A stretch of 64,000 nucleotides of DNA from Paracoccus gahaiensis (lineage in GTDB: Bacteria; Pseudomonadota; Alphaproteobacteria; Rhodobacterales; Rhodobacteraceae). A model generated the notes under the pieces. It had not been told where the DNA came from and did not search any database. It saw nothing but the letters and a program-made list of their open reading frames with translations. The position numbers were made by a program, and so were the translations under genes. The DNA lies in the NCBI RefSeq assembly GCF_005048225.1, contig NZ_SUNI01000012.1:1-64000 (forward strand), given 5' to 3'. Below are positions 1 to 8,092 of the stretch, piece after piece. The first letter of the stretch is position 1. Each line of letters begins with the position of its first letter.

Positions 1-50
1 TCCCCGAAGCTCCTCCTTGCCCGACCCAACTCCGCGTCTCTCCACAGTGT

Positions 51-94
51 GTAATCGGTTTCATCCAACGAAACCACAGGATGAAATGGTTTAC
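51..94. promoter_or_regulatory. Operator-like inverted repeat upstream of the LacI-type gene
   Basis: Arm 51-66 (GTAATCGGTTTCATCC) and arm 79-94 (GGATGAAATGGTTTAC) are reverse complements at 13 of 16 positions, with a 12-nt spacer. A smaller perfect dyad, GGTTTC-N7-GAAACC, lies inside at 57-75. A -10-like TACAAT at 92-97 overlaps the right arm. The position just before a LacI-family gene suggests an autoregulatory operator; that role is inferred. Confidence 0.5.
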
Positions 95-155
95 AATATG
101 CATTTTTGCGATAAGCGTGAGGCTGGCCGCACCCCGGCCCCAAGGTGAGTTTCCC

Positions 156-1181
156 GTGTCAGATCAAGTCCGTCCGCCCCGCATTCTCGATGTCGCCAAG
201 CTGGCGGGCGTGTCGGTCGCCACTGTCAGCCGCACCCTCTCCAACCCCGCCATCGTCTCGGAGGCCACCCGCAAGGCCGTCGAGGAGGCCATCGCGCAGA
301 CCGGATACACCCTGAACTTCACCGCCCGGAACCTGCGCCAGCAGCAGGTCGGCGGCGTGCTGGCGCTGGTCCCCAACCTCGCCAATCCGTTCTTCGCGCA
401 GATCCTCTCGGGCATCTCCGAGGTGCTGCGCCGCCATCATCTGAGCCTGCTGGTCATGGACACCACCGCCGTGCCCGATCAGCCCGCGATGACCGTGCTG
501 GCCCCCTATCTGAACCGATCCCGCTCTGACGGGGTGATCGTGCTGGACGGGCGGCTGGACCCGGCGCTGTTCGACCGGCCCGGATGCCCGCCGCTGGTGC
601 AGGCCTGCGAATGGATCGGCGGGCTGGCCGCCCCGCGCGTGCTGGCCGACAATGCCGGCGGCGGGCGCCTGGCCGCCGCCCATCTGACAGGGCTCGGCCA
701 TCGCCGAATCCTGCATCTGACCGGCCCCGAAGACAGCTCGCTGACCCGCGCCCGCCGCCAGGGTTTCCTGCAGGGCCTGGCCGAGGCCGGACTGCCCGCC
801 CCCGGACCCGGCGACAGCCTGAGCGGCGACTTCACCGCCCGCTGCGGTCGCGACGCCGCCGCGCGCCTATTGGCCTTGCCCACGCGCCCCACGGCGGTCT
901 TCTGCGACAATGACGAGATGGCCATCGGCCTGATGACCGGGCTGATCGCTGCCGGGTTGCGCGTGCCCGAGGACATCTCGGTCATGGGCTTCGACAATAT
1001 CGAGATGGCCGATTTCTGCCTGCCCGGGCTCACCACCATCCGCCAGCACCGTGCCCGCCTCGGGCGCCGCGCCGCGGAGACCCTTCTGGCCCGGATGGCA
1101 GGACAAACCCCCGAAACGACCCTCACCCTCAACGTCGATCTTGTCACACGAGGCAGCACGGGGAAAGCAGCGCAAGGCTAA
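156..1181 (+). CDS. LacI-family transcriptional regulator
   Basis: A 341-aa DNA-binding repressor of the LacI/GalR family. The N-terminus carries a typical helix-turn-helix (ILDVAKLAGVSVATVSRTLS), followed by a hinge helix near residues 47-57 and a periplasmic-binding-protein-like sugar-binding core (VMGFDNIEMADFCLPGLTTI near the C-terminus). GTG at 156 is preferred because AAGGTGAG lies 6 nt upstream and family members begin about 8 residues before the HTH. An in-frame ATG at 81 would add 25 atypical residues and would overlap the dyad at 51-94. The ligand is unknown: no sugar catabolic gene is adjacent inside the window, and the genes to the left are not visible. Family call is firm; the regulon is not known. 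Confidence 0.9.
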   Translation: MSDQVRPPRILDVAKLAGVSVATVSRTLSNPAIVSEATRKAVEEAIAQTGYTLNFTARNLRQQQVGGVLALVPNLANPFFAQILSGISEVLRRHHLSLLVMDTTAVPDQPAMTVLAPYLNRSRSDGVIVLDGRLDPALFDRPGCPPLVQACEWIGGLAAPRVLADNAGGGRLAAAHLTGLGHRRILHLTGPEDSSLTRARRQGFLQGLAEAGLPAPGPGDSLSGDFTARCGRDAAARLLALPTRPTAVFCDNDEMAIGLMTGLIAAGLRVPEDISVMGFDNIEMADFCLPGLTTIRQHRARLGRRAAETLLARMAGQTPETTLTLNVDLVTRGSTGKAAQG

Positions 1182-1230
1182 GGCCCGCCGCCGTCACAGG
1201 ATCGCGGGATCGGCGCCTCGGAGGGGAGCT

Positions 1231-1812
1231 TCAGAGAACCAGCTGGCCCACCTCGGCCATCTGCCGCTCGATCAGGGGCGGGATGTCGGCCACGCTCATC
1301 GTCTCGTCCGCGGCCCAGGCCCGGACCGCGTTCGACAGCGCATGGGTGGCCAGTTCCGCCACCAGCATCGCCTCCAGCCGGCGGTCGGGACCAAGCCGCG
1401 CCTCCAGCAGGCGCCCAATGGCCAGCGCGATGCTGTCCATCGAATTGCGAAAGATCGTCATCAGTTCAGGCGCGCTGTCCCAGATCTGCTCGATCATCCG
1501 CACGATCTGCCGGTCCAGCTGCTTCTGCTCCAGCATCGTTCCCAGAAGTCGCGCCAGATCGCTGCGCAGCGGCGCCGTCGAGGTGACGAGCCAGGCCGCG
1601 CAGTCGCAATCCAGCGAGGGCGGTTCGCCCAGCACGGCGGCCTGCTTGTTGGGATAGTAGTTGAAGAAGGTGCGCGGGCTGATCCCCGCCTCGGCAGCGA
1701 TGGAATCGGTGGTCACCGCCGGATAGCCCAGGCACAGGCTGAGGCGCAGCGCGGCCAGCTGGATCTCTCGGGCGGTCTGCTGTCGGCGACGATCACGCAG
1801 ATTGATGGTCAT
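1231..1812 (-). CDS. TetR/AcrR-family repressor, probable regulator of the adjacent efflux operon
   Basis: A 193-aa TetR-type repressor. The N-terminal HTH is clear (TDSIAAEAGISPRTFFNYYP, about residues 24-43); the rest is the helical ligand-binding domain. ATG at 1812 has GAGGAGGG upstream. The gene is transcribed away from the three-gene RND operon that starts at 1924, the standard arrangement for AcrR/MexR-like control of a pump. A plausible promoter for this gene (TTGCAT, 16 nt, CAATAT, read on the minus strand at 1874-1848) lies in the 111-nt divergent gap and overlaps an inverted repeat. Control of the pump is inferred from the arrangement. The inducer cannot be read from sequence. Confidence 0.88.
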   Translation of the reverse strand: MTINLRDRRRQQTAREIQLAALRLSLCLGYPAVTTDSIAAEAGISPRTFFNYYPNKQAAVLGEPPSLDCDCAAWLVTSTAPLRSDLARLLGTMLEQKQLDRQIVRMIEQIWDSAPELMTIFRNSMDSIALAIGRLLEARLGPDRRLEAMLVAELATHALSNAVRAWAADETMSVADIPPLIERQMAEVGQLVL

Positions 1813-1841
1813 TTCACGGGCACCCTCCTCGTGCGGTAAAA

Positions 1842-1874
1842 GCAAATATTGCACACTCCGCAAAATTATGCAAT
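1842..1874. promoter_or_regulatory. Divergent operator/promoter between the TetR gene and the efflux operon
   Basis: ATTGCA at 1848-1853 and TGCAAT at 1869-1874 form an inverted repeat around an AT-rich centre. A second short dyad, GCAA-ATA-TTGC, sits at 1842-1852. The minus-strand promoter candidate TTGCAT-N16-CAATAT falls on the same bases, so a repressor bound here would block its own gene and probably the pump. This is the most AT-rich part of the gap. No convincing plus-strand -35/-10 pair was found. Confidence 0.45.
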
Positions 1875-1923
1875 GAGCAGCCGACAACGGCGCCCTCGGG
1901 GCGATTGATCGGGATCCATCACC

Positions 1924-3216
1924 ATGCACAAGACCCTCCTTGCATCCGGCGCGGCTTTGGCCGGCGCGGTCCTTGCAGCCCTTCCCGCGACGGCCCAGCC
2001 CGCCGGGGGAATGCCGCCCAAGCAGGTCGGCGTCCTCGAGGTCGCCCGCCAGAGCGTGCCCCGCGTGGTGACCCTGCCCGGACGGGCGGTGGCGGCCTCG
2101 GACACGGCGATCCGGCCCCGCGTCGGCGGCATCATCACCGAGATCCTCTACACGCCGGGCCAGCTGATCGAGGCCGGCACGCCGATGTTCCGCATCGAGG
2201 AGCGCACCTATCAGGCCAATCTGGCCGGCGCCGAGGCGCAGGTCGCCTCGGCCCGCGCGCAGGTCACGCAGGCGCAGTCCTCGTTCGAGCGCACGCAGCA
2301 GCTGCTGGGATCGGGCACCACACAGGCCCAGGTCGAGCAGGCGCAGGCCACGCTGGACCAGGCGGTGGCCGGCCTGCAATCGGCCGAGGCCGACCTGACC
2401 CTGGCCGAGGCCGATCTGGAATGGACCACCGTGACCACGCCGATCTCGGGCTTTGCCAGCGTCGCGGCGGCCTCGGTGGGCGATCTGGTGACCGCCGGAC
2501 AGGCCGAGGCGATGGCGACGGTGACCCAGCTGGACCCGATCGAGGTGGACATGTACGAGCCCTCATCGCGGTTTCTCAGCGTGCTGGACGACATCAATGA
2601 CGGCAACCTGCGCCTGAACGACGAGCTGAACGCCGTCCTGACGCTGGAGAACGGCCGCGAATACCAGGCGGTGGGCGAGCTGGTGGCGCCGGGCGTGACC
2701 GTCTCGACCTCGACGGGGTCGATCGACACGCGGTTCCGCTTCGACAATCCCGACAACCTGCTGCTGCCGGGCATGTTCCTGCGCGGCCAGGTCGAGCTGG
2801 GCGTGACCGAGGCCTTCCTCGTGTCCCAATCGGCGGCCAACCGTGACAAGATCGGCAACCTGTCGGCCTGGGTCGTGGTGGATGGCGCGGTGCAGCAGCG
2901 CCCGCTGACCGAGGATGGCAGCTATCAGCAGCAATGGATCGTGACCGAAGGGCTGGAGGATGGCGACATTCTGGTCGTGGACGGCCTGACCGGCCTGACC
3001 GAGGGCGCCGAGGTCGTCAGCGTGCCGGTGACCTTCGACGACCAGGGCGTGGTGCGCGAGACCGCCGCCCCCGACGCCGATGCCCCCGCCACGGATGCCC
3101 CCCCGACTGCGGATGCCGCGCCCGCGGAGAGCCCGGCGGCGGACGCACCCCCCGCAGACATGCCGGCGGCAGACCCCGCCGCCGAGGCGCCCGCTGACGC
3201 GCCCGCGACGGAGTAA
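1924..3216 (+). CDS. RND efflux periplasmic adaptor subunit (AcrA/MexA type)
   Basis: A 430-aa membrane fusion protein linking the inner-membrane pump to the outer-membrane channel. Residues 1-25 form a signal peptide ending ALPATAQ. The family order is visible: a first barrel/lipoyl segment (VGGIITEILYTPGQLIEAGT), a long Ala/Gln/Glu-rich coiled-coil hairpin at about residues 95-165, the second lipoyl half (DLEWTTVTTPISGFAS), then the beta-barrel and membrane-proximal domains. The last 50 or so residues are almost entirely Ala, Pro, Asp and Glu, an extension beyond the usual end of the family. First gene of the operon, 9 nt before the pump gene. It has no lipobox, unlike AcrA. Confidence 0.93.
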   Translation: MHKTLLASGAALAGAVLAALPATAQPAGGMPPKQVGVLEVARQSVPRVVTLPGRAVAASDTAIRPRVGGIITEILYTPGQLIEAGTPMFRIEERTYQANLAGAEAQVASARAQVTQAQSSFERTQQLLGSGTTQAQVEQAQATLDQAVAGLQSAEADLTLAEADLEWTTVTTPISGFASVAAASVGDLVTAGQAEAMATVTQLDPIEVDMYEPSSRFLSVLDDINDGNLRLNDELNAVLTLENGREYQAVGELVAPGVTVSTSTGSIDTRFRFDNPDNLLLPGMFLRGQVELGVTEAFLVSQSAANRDKIGNLSAWVVVDGAVQQRPLTEDGSYQQQWIVTEGLEDGDILVVDGLTGLTEGAEVVSVPVTFDDQGVVRETAAPDADAPATDAPPTADAAPAESPAADAPPADMPAADPAAEAPADAPATE

Positions 3217-3225
3217 CCCAGACCC

Positions 3226-6200
3226 ATGGCCCGTTTCTTCATTCACCGACCCGTCTTTGCCTGGGTCATCGCCCTGATCACCATGCTGGTGGGCGCGCTT
3301 GGCCTCAGCAGCCTGGCCATCGAGCAGTATCCGCAGATCGCGCCGACGACGGTCAGCGTCAGCGCGACCTATAACGGCGCCTCGGCCGAGGTCGTCGAAA
3401 GCTCGGTCACCACCGTGATCGAGGACGCGATGACCGGCATCGACGGCCTGATCTACATGACCTCGAACTCGACGCCGGGATCGGCCTCGGTCTCGCTGAC
3501 CTTCGACGACACGGTCGATGCCGACATCGCGCAGGTGCAGGTGCAGAACAATCTGCAGCTGGTCAATTCGCAGCTGCCCGACGTGGTGCAGCAGCAGGGC
3601 GTGCAGGTCGCGCGCTCGACCTCGTCGATCCTCTTGGTGGGGGCGCTGACCTCGCCCGACGGCAGCTATTCCACGGTCGAGCTGGGCGACCTGATCGCCC
3701 AGCTGATCGAGGATCCGGTCGCGCGGACCCCGGGGGTCGGCTCGATCAACACCTTCGGGTCGGGCTATGCGATGCGGATCTGGATGGATCCGATGAAGAT
3801 GGTCCAGTATCAGGTCACCCCCGCCGACGTGACGGCGGCGGTCGCAGCGCAGAACACCAATGTCACCGTGGGCGATCTGGGCGCGCAGCCCGCGACCCCG
3901 GGCCAGAGGCTGACCGTGTCGGTCTCGGCGCAGTCGCAGCTGACCACGGTGGACGAGTTCGAAAGCATCCTGCTGCGCGTCGATCCCGACGGCTCGACGG
4001 TGTTTCTGGGCGACGTGGCACGGATCGAGATCGGCCAGGAAAGCTATGGCGGCGAATCGCGCCACAATGGCAATCCGGCGGCGGGCTTTGCCGTCAACCT
4101 GGCCACCGGCGCCAATGCGGTCGACACCGCCCATGCGGTGCGCGAGACGATCGATTCGGTGGCGGGCGTCCTGCCCGCCGGCGTCGAGATCGTCTATCCC
4201 TACGACACCTCGCCCTTCGTCGAGGAATCCATCAGCCAAGTCTATCACACCCTGGCCGAGGCCGTGGTGCTGGTCTTTCTGGTGATCCTGGTCTTCCTGC
4301 AAAGCTGGCGGGCGACGATCATCCCGGTCGTGGCGATCCCGGTCGTGCTGCTGGGCACCTTCGCGGTCCTCGCCGTGGCGGGCTATACCATCAACACCCT
4401 GACCATGTTCGCGCTGGTGCTGGCCATCGGCCTGCTGGTCGACGATGCCATCGTGGTCGTCGAGAATGTCGAGCGGGTGATGGAGGAAGAGGGCCTCGGC
4501 CCCGTCGAGGCCACGGAAAAGAGCATGGACGAGATCACCTCGGCGCTGGTCGGCATCGTGTTGGTCCTGTCGGCGGTGTTCCTGCCCATGGCCTTCATGA
4601 CCGGGGCGACGGGGGTGATCTATCGACAGTTCTCGATCACCATCATCACCGCGATGATCCTGTCCCTGGGCGTTGCCGTCATCCTGACGCCCGCGATGTG
4701 TGCCAGCCTGCTCAAGCCGCGCAAGCACGGACAGGGCGGCATCGCCCCGGCGCGCTGGTTCAACCGCAACCTCGACCGGGTCAATACCGGCTATGTCGGC
4801 GCCGTGACGCGGATGGTCAAGCGGCCCCTGCGCATGCTGCTGGTGCTGGTCGCGGTGGGCTTCGGCGTCATGACGCTGTTCGACCGCCTGCCGGGATCCT
4901 TCCTGCCCGACGAGGATCAGGGCGTGGCGCTGGTCATCATCCAGGGCCCCGACGGATCGACCACCCAGCAGACGCAGGCCCTGGTCGAGAAGGTCGAGAC
5001 CTACCTGCTGACCGAGGAATCCGACACGGTCGAATCGGTCTTTGCCGCGCTCGGCTTCAGCTTCGGCGGCACGGGCCAGAACAACGCGATGGTCTTCGTG
5101 AAACTGCGCGACTACGACCAGCGCGAGGGCTTCGACATCGCCTCGCTGGTGGGCCGGGCCAACGGCTATTTCTTCACCACCAACCGGCAAGGCAACATCT
5201 TCGTGCTGCAGCCGCCGGCCATCCAGGGCCTGGGCACCTCGTCGGGCTTCACCATGTACATGGTCGATCAGGCGGGCCAGGGCCAGGACGCGCTGATCGC
5301 CGCCGCCGACGATCTGGTCGCCGGGGCGCCCGCCGACGGGCGGGTGACCAACCTGCGCGGCAACGAGGCCGCGACCCAGACCGCCCTGCGACTGGACATC
5401 GACCAGCAGAAGGCCGCGGCCTTCGGCCTGTCGATCCAGGAGGTCAACGCCATGCTGTCGGTCATCTTCGCGGGCCGCGACGTGAACGACTTCTCGCTTG
5501 GCACCGACCTGCGCCCGGTCATCGTGCAGGGCGAGGCCGAGGCCCGCAGCCAGCCGCAGGACATCGACCGCTGGTATGCGCGCAACGATCAGGGCGAGAT
5601 GGTGTCCTTCGGCGCCTTCTCGGACCAGAGCTGGCAGCAGGAGCCGCAGGCCCTGGCCCGCTTCGGGGGCACGCGCGCGCTGGAACTGAGCGGCGCCGCC
5701 GTCGAGGGCCTGTCCTCGGGCGCGGCCATGGACGCCATGCAGGAGATGGTTGACGGTTTGGACGGCAATTACGGCACCGCCTGGACGGGCCTGTCCTATC
5801 AGGAGCGCCTGTCGGGCAATCAGGCGCCGCTGCTCTTTGCGCTGTCCGCGCTGGTCGTCTTCCTGTCGTTGGCGGCGCTCTACGAAAGCTGGGCGGTGCC
5901 TCTGGCGGTCATGCTGACCGTCCCGGTGGGCATCCTAGGCGCGCTGGCGGCGGCCCTGTGGTTCGGACAGTCGAACGACGTCTACTTCAAGGTGGGCCTG
6001 CTGACGACCATCGGGCTGGCGGCCCGCAACGCCATCCTCATCGTCGAATTCGCCCAGTCCCAGGTGCATGAGGGCAAGTCGGTGGTCGATGCGGCGCTGA
6101 TCGCCGCCCGCCAGCGGCTGCGGCCGATCCTGATGACCACCTTCGCCTTCATGCTGGGGGTGCTGCCGCTGGCCATCGCCTCGGGCGCGGGGGCCGGGGC

Positions 6201-6336
6201 GCAGAACTCGATCGGGATCGGGGTGCTGGGCGGCATGGCCTCCTCCGCCGTGATCGGGATCTTCCTGGTGCCCGTCTTCTATGTTGCCGTGCTGAAGCTG
6301 CGGTCGATGCTGACCCGAAAGGAAAAGACCTCGTGA
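3226..6336 (+). CDS. RND multidrug efflux permease (AcrB/MexB, HAE-1 type)
   Basis: A 1036-aa inner-membrane, proton-driven drug exporter of normal family length. It begins ARFFIHRPVFAWVIALI (TM1), has two large periplasmic loops and 12 predicted TM segments. The TM4 acidic pair is present as D406-D407 (GLLVDDAIVVVEN). In TM10 the AcrB Lys940 position is Arg934 (GLAARNAILIVEFA); the AcrB Arg971 equivalent is kept as Arg964 (RQRLRPILM). The Lys-to-Arg change lies in the proton-relay network and is uncommon among characterised HAE-1 pumps as far as I recall. Overlaps the channel gene by 4 nt (GTGA), so expression is probably coupled. Confidence 0.96.
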   Translation: MARFFIHRPVFAWVIALITMLVGALGLSSLAIEQYPQIAPTTVSVSATYNGASAEVVESSVTTVIEDAMTGIDGLIYMTSNSTPGSASVSLTFDDTVDADIAQVQVQNNLQLVNSQLPDVVQQQGVQVARSTSSILLVGALTSPDGSYSTVELGDLIAQLIEDPVARTPGVGSINTFGSGYAMRIWMDPMKMVQYQVTPADVTAAVAAQNTNVTVGDLGAQPATPGQRLTVSVSAQSQLTTVDEFESILLRVDPDGSTVFLGDVARIEIGQESYGGESRHNGNPAAGFAVNLATGANAVDTAHAVRETIDSVAGVLPAGVEIVYPYDTSPFVEESISQVYHTLAEAVVLVFLVILVFLQSWRATIIPVVAIPVVLLGTFAVLAVAGYTINTLTMFALVLAIGLLVDDAIVVVENVERVMEEEGLGPVEATEKSMDEITSALVGIVLVLSAVFLPMAFMTGATGVIYRQFSITIITAMILSLGVAVILTPAMCASLLKPRKHGQGGIAPARWFNRNLDRVNTGYVGAVTRMVKRPLRMLLVLVAVGFGVMTLFDRLPGSFLPDEDQGVALVIIQGPDGSTTQQTQALVEKVETYLLTEESDTVESVFAALGFSFGGTGQNNAMVFVKLRDYDQREGFDIASLVGRANGYFFTTNRQGNIFVLQPPAIQGLGTSSGFTMYMVDQAGQGQDALIAAADDLVAGAPADGRVTNLRGNEAATQTALRLDIDQQKAAAFGLSIQEVNAMLSVIFAGRDVNDFSLGTDLRPVIVQGEAEARSQPQDIDRWYARNDQGEMVSFGAFSDQSWQQEPQALARFGGTRALELSGAAVEGLSSGAAMDAMQEMVDGLDGNYGTAWTGLSYQERLSGNQAPLLFALSALVVFLSLAALYESWAVPLAVMLTVPVGILGALAAALWFGQSNDVYFKVGLLTTIGLAARNAILIVEFAQSQVHEGKSVVDAALIAARQRLRPILMTTFAFMLGVLPLAIASGAGAGAQNSIGIGVLGGMASSAVIGIFLVPVFYVAVLKLRSMLTRKEKTS

Positions 6337-7718
6337 TACTCTCTCATTCGGCACGGGCGGCGCTGTCGCTGACGGCGCTGCTGATGATCTCGGCCTGCGC
6401 GGCGGTGGGGCCGGACCCTTCCGAGCTTCCCCAGACCCGCCTTCAGGCGGCCTTCGACGAGGGGGGCGCCGCGCCCTTGGGACAGGTCGGCACCAATGCC
6501 TTCTGGTCGGGCTATCAGGACCGCACCCTGTCGCGGCTGATCGCGGACGGGCTGGACACCAGCCTGGACATCATCACCGCCAACGAGCGCATCCGCGCCG
6601 CCGCCGCCGACCTGCAGGCGACCCAGCCCCTGGCCGCGCAGATCACGGGCGAACCGGCCTCGGCCAGCCGCGTCCGGTCGGGCGGGGACGGCCTGTCCAC
6701 CGGCTATTCCAGCACCGCCAATCTGTCGGCGGGCTTCGTCTTCGACCTGTTCGGTGGCGCCCGGCGGGCGCGCGAGGGCGCGGCGGCGGCCTATGCCTCG
6801 GCCGAGTCGCAGGTGCAGGTCACCCGGCTCGCCTGGCTGGCCGAGGTGATCGGCGCCTATTCCGAGGCGCGCTACAACCAGCAGGCGCTGGCCCTGACGC
6901 GCGAGACGATCCGTGCGCGCGAGGCCACGCTGGAGGTGACGCGCAACATGCTGTCCCTGGGTCTGGCCACCGATTACGACATCGCCCAGACCGAGGCGCT
7001 GCTGCAGACCGCCCAAGCCGACCTGCCCGCCTTCGAAGCGCAGTTCTCGGCCCAGGTCTATCGCCTGTCCACGCTGCTGAACCAGCAGGCCGGGCCGCTG
7101 ACGGCGACCATGCAGGGCGGATCGGGCGCACTGCGCATCCCGCCCGGGCCCGGCACCGGCGTGCCTGCCGAGTTGCTGCGCAACCGCCCCGACGTGCGGG
7201 CGGCCCAGCAGGACCTGTCGCAGGCGCTGGCGGCGGTGGGCGTGGCCACGGCGGACATGCTGCCCTCGCTGTCGCTGACCGGCACGGTCAGCGATCAGGG
7301 CGGGGCGACGGGTTGGGGCTTCGGCCCCCGCCTGTCGCTGCCGGTGGCCGATCAGGGCGTCCTGCAGGCCTCCCGCATCCGGCGCCTGTCCGAGGCGCGC
7401 TCGGCCGATCTGGCCTGGCGCTCGTCGGTCGCGGCGGCGGTCGAGGATGTGCAGACCGCTCAGTCGAACCTGCGCCGGCTGCGCCAGCGGGTCGCGGCGC
7501 TGGATCAGGCGGCGGCGTCCTATGACCGCGCCTATGATCTGGCCAGCACGAATTTCGAGGCGGGGGCCCTGCCCCTGATCGATCTGCTGGATGCCGACCG
7601 GCAGCGCGCGGCGGCAAGGCTGCAGGCCGCCTCGGCCCGCAACGACGCGGCCCGCGAATGGGCGGCGCTGCAGATCGCCACCGGCGCGGGCGCCGCCGTG
7701 GAACGGATCGCCGACTGA
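6333..7718 (+). CDS. Outer-membrane efflux lipoprotein (OprM/NodT family)
   Basis: A 461-aa TolC-fold channel completing the tripartite pump. The GTG start overlaps the stop of the permease gene. The N-terminus is a lipoprotein signal with lipobox MISAC at residues 19-23, so the protein should be acylated at Cys23 and inserted in the outer membrane. Two OEP repeats are visible, with the usual features PAELLRNRPDVRAAQQDL in the middle and a second alpha-barrel half ending NFEAGALPLIDLLDADRQ. The whole operon (1924-7718) is complete and has no frameshift. Substrate range cannot be predicted from sequence. Confidence 0.93.
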   Translation: MILSHSARAALSLTALLMISACAAVGPDPSELPQTRLQAAFDEGGAAPLGQVGTNAFWSGYQDRTLSRLIADGLDTSLDIITANERIRAAAADLQATQPLAAQITGEPASASRVRSGGDGLSTGYSSTANLSAGFVFDLFGGARRAREGAAAAYASAESQVQVTRLAWLAEVIGAYSEARYNQQALALTRETIRAREATLEVTRNMLSLGLATDYDIAQTEALLQTAQADLPAFEAQFSAQVYRLSTLLNQQAGPLTATMQGGSGALRIPPGPGTGVPAELLRNRPDVRAAQQDLSQALAAVGVATADMLPSLSLTGTVSDQGGATGWGFGPRLSLPVADQGVLQASRIRRLSEARSADLAWRSSVAAAVEDVQTAQSNLRRLRQRVAALDQAAASYDRAYDLASTNFEAGALPLIDLLDADRQRAAARLQAASARNDAAREWAALQIATGAGAAVERIAD

Positions 7719-7796
7719 CCGACACGCGGCGGCAGGACCCTGTCGTCGCGACGTTCCCCGGGGGGTGTCACGATGGTCCGGCGATTCGATTTCTGA

Positions 7797-7826
7797 AAAG
7801 GGGGGGTGCCACGAGGACGCTCGTGG
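7797..7826 (-). terminator. Hairpin downstream of tRNA-Leu
   Basis: CCACGAG (7809-7815), loop GACG, CTCGTGG (7820-7826): a perfect 7-bp stem. On the minus strand it is followed by CACCCCCCCTTTTC, a mixed C/T tract rather than a clean T tract. It lies 12 nt past the tRNA 3' end and is probably its terminator, though a weak one. Confidence 0.5.
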
Positions 7827-7837
7827 ACAGCCTGCCT

Positions 7838-7924
7838 TGGTGCGGCCGAGAAGACTCGAACTTCCACTCCGGTTAAGGAACAGCGACCTCAACGCTGCGC
7901 GTCTACCAATTCCGCCACGGCCGC
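7838..7924 (-). tRNA. tRNA-Leu (anticodon GAG)
   Basis: The reverse complement starts GCGGCCGTGGCGGAATTGG and ends TCGGCCGCACCA. The 87-nt cloverleaf has a 7-bp acceptor stem, a D arm with GGTAGACGC, and an anticodon stem CAGCG/CGCTG around loop TTGAGGT, giving anticodon GAG (decodes CUC/CUU). It has a long variable arm typical of Leu tRNAs, a T arm with GTTCGAGTC, and an encoded CCA. Confidence 0.96.
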
Positions 7925-7941
7925 ATCCGGGCAGTGCGCGC

Positions 7942-7970
7942 CTGATAGCCGAGGGCCGCGGCGATGGAAA
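7942..7970 (-). promoter_or_regulatory. Probable promoter of tRNA-Leu
   Basis: On the minus strand: TTTCCA (7970-7965), 17-nt spacer, TATCAG (7947-7942), placed 18 nt before the tRNA 5' end. Good spacing and position; the -35 is a weak match. Confidence 0.45.
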
Positions 7971-7997
7971 GGGGTATTTGCGGATGGCGGCCGTCGA

Positions 7998-8053
7998 GGG
8001 GGGCGCTGCCCCCCGGCTTGCGCCCCCCCCGGGATATTTCCGGACCCAAGCAG
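7998..8053 (+). repeat. Degenerate copy of the GC-hairpin/GGATATTT intergenic element
   Basis: GGGGGGC-GCT-GCCCCCC hairpin (7998-8014), then a C-rich stretch and GGATATTT at 8032-8039, followed by CCGGACCCAAGCAG. Copies at 21991-22036 and 36923-36972 continue as GTGCCAAGATGAA instead, so this copy has drifted after the GGATATTT core. It lies 40 nt upstream of lipB. Confidence 0.55.
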
Positions 8054-8092
8054 CCCATTGACGGCAGGACCGGGGCGCGCCACATCGGCCCC

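Larger units (their letters stand above)
7719..8092. other. Non-coding interval between the efflux operon and lipB
   Basis: 374 nt without a protein gene that I can support. It holds tRNA-Leu on the minus strand (7838-7924), its promoter, a hairpin downstream of the tRNA, and a degenerate copy of the GC-hairpin/GGATATTT intergenic element (7998-8053). The short open frames here run through the tRNA and are not credible genes. Confidence 0.7.

Noticed and set aside
81..155. N-terminal extension of the LacI-type protein from ATG 81
   Set aside because: It would place 25 non-family residues before the HTH and overlap the operator dyad; GTG 156 has a better RBS.
1905..1918. FNR-like TTGAT-N4-ATCCA before the efflux adaptor gene
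   Set aside because: One mismatch to TTGAT-N4-ATCAA, but it lies directly before the start codon with no sign of oxygen control; probably chance.
2563..5190. 875-codon minus-strand open frame opposite the RND permease gene
   Set aside because: His/Asp/Arg/Gly-rich composition is what reverse translation of GC-rich coding DNA gives; the plus-strand permease is complete and matches its family throughout.
7719..8061. Short open frames across the tRNA-Leu region
   Set aside because: They run through the tRNA and the repeat element and show no coding character.
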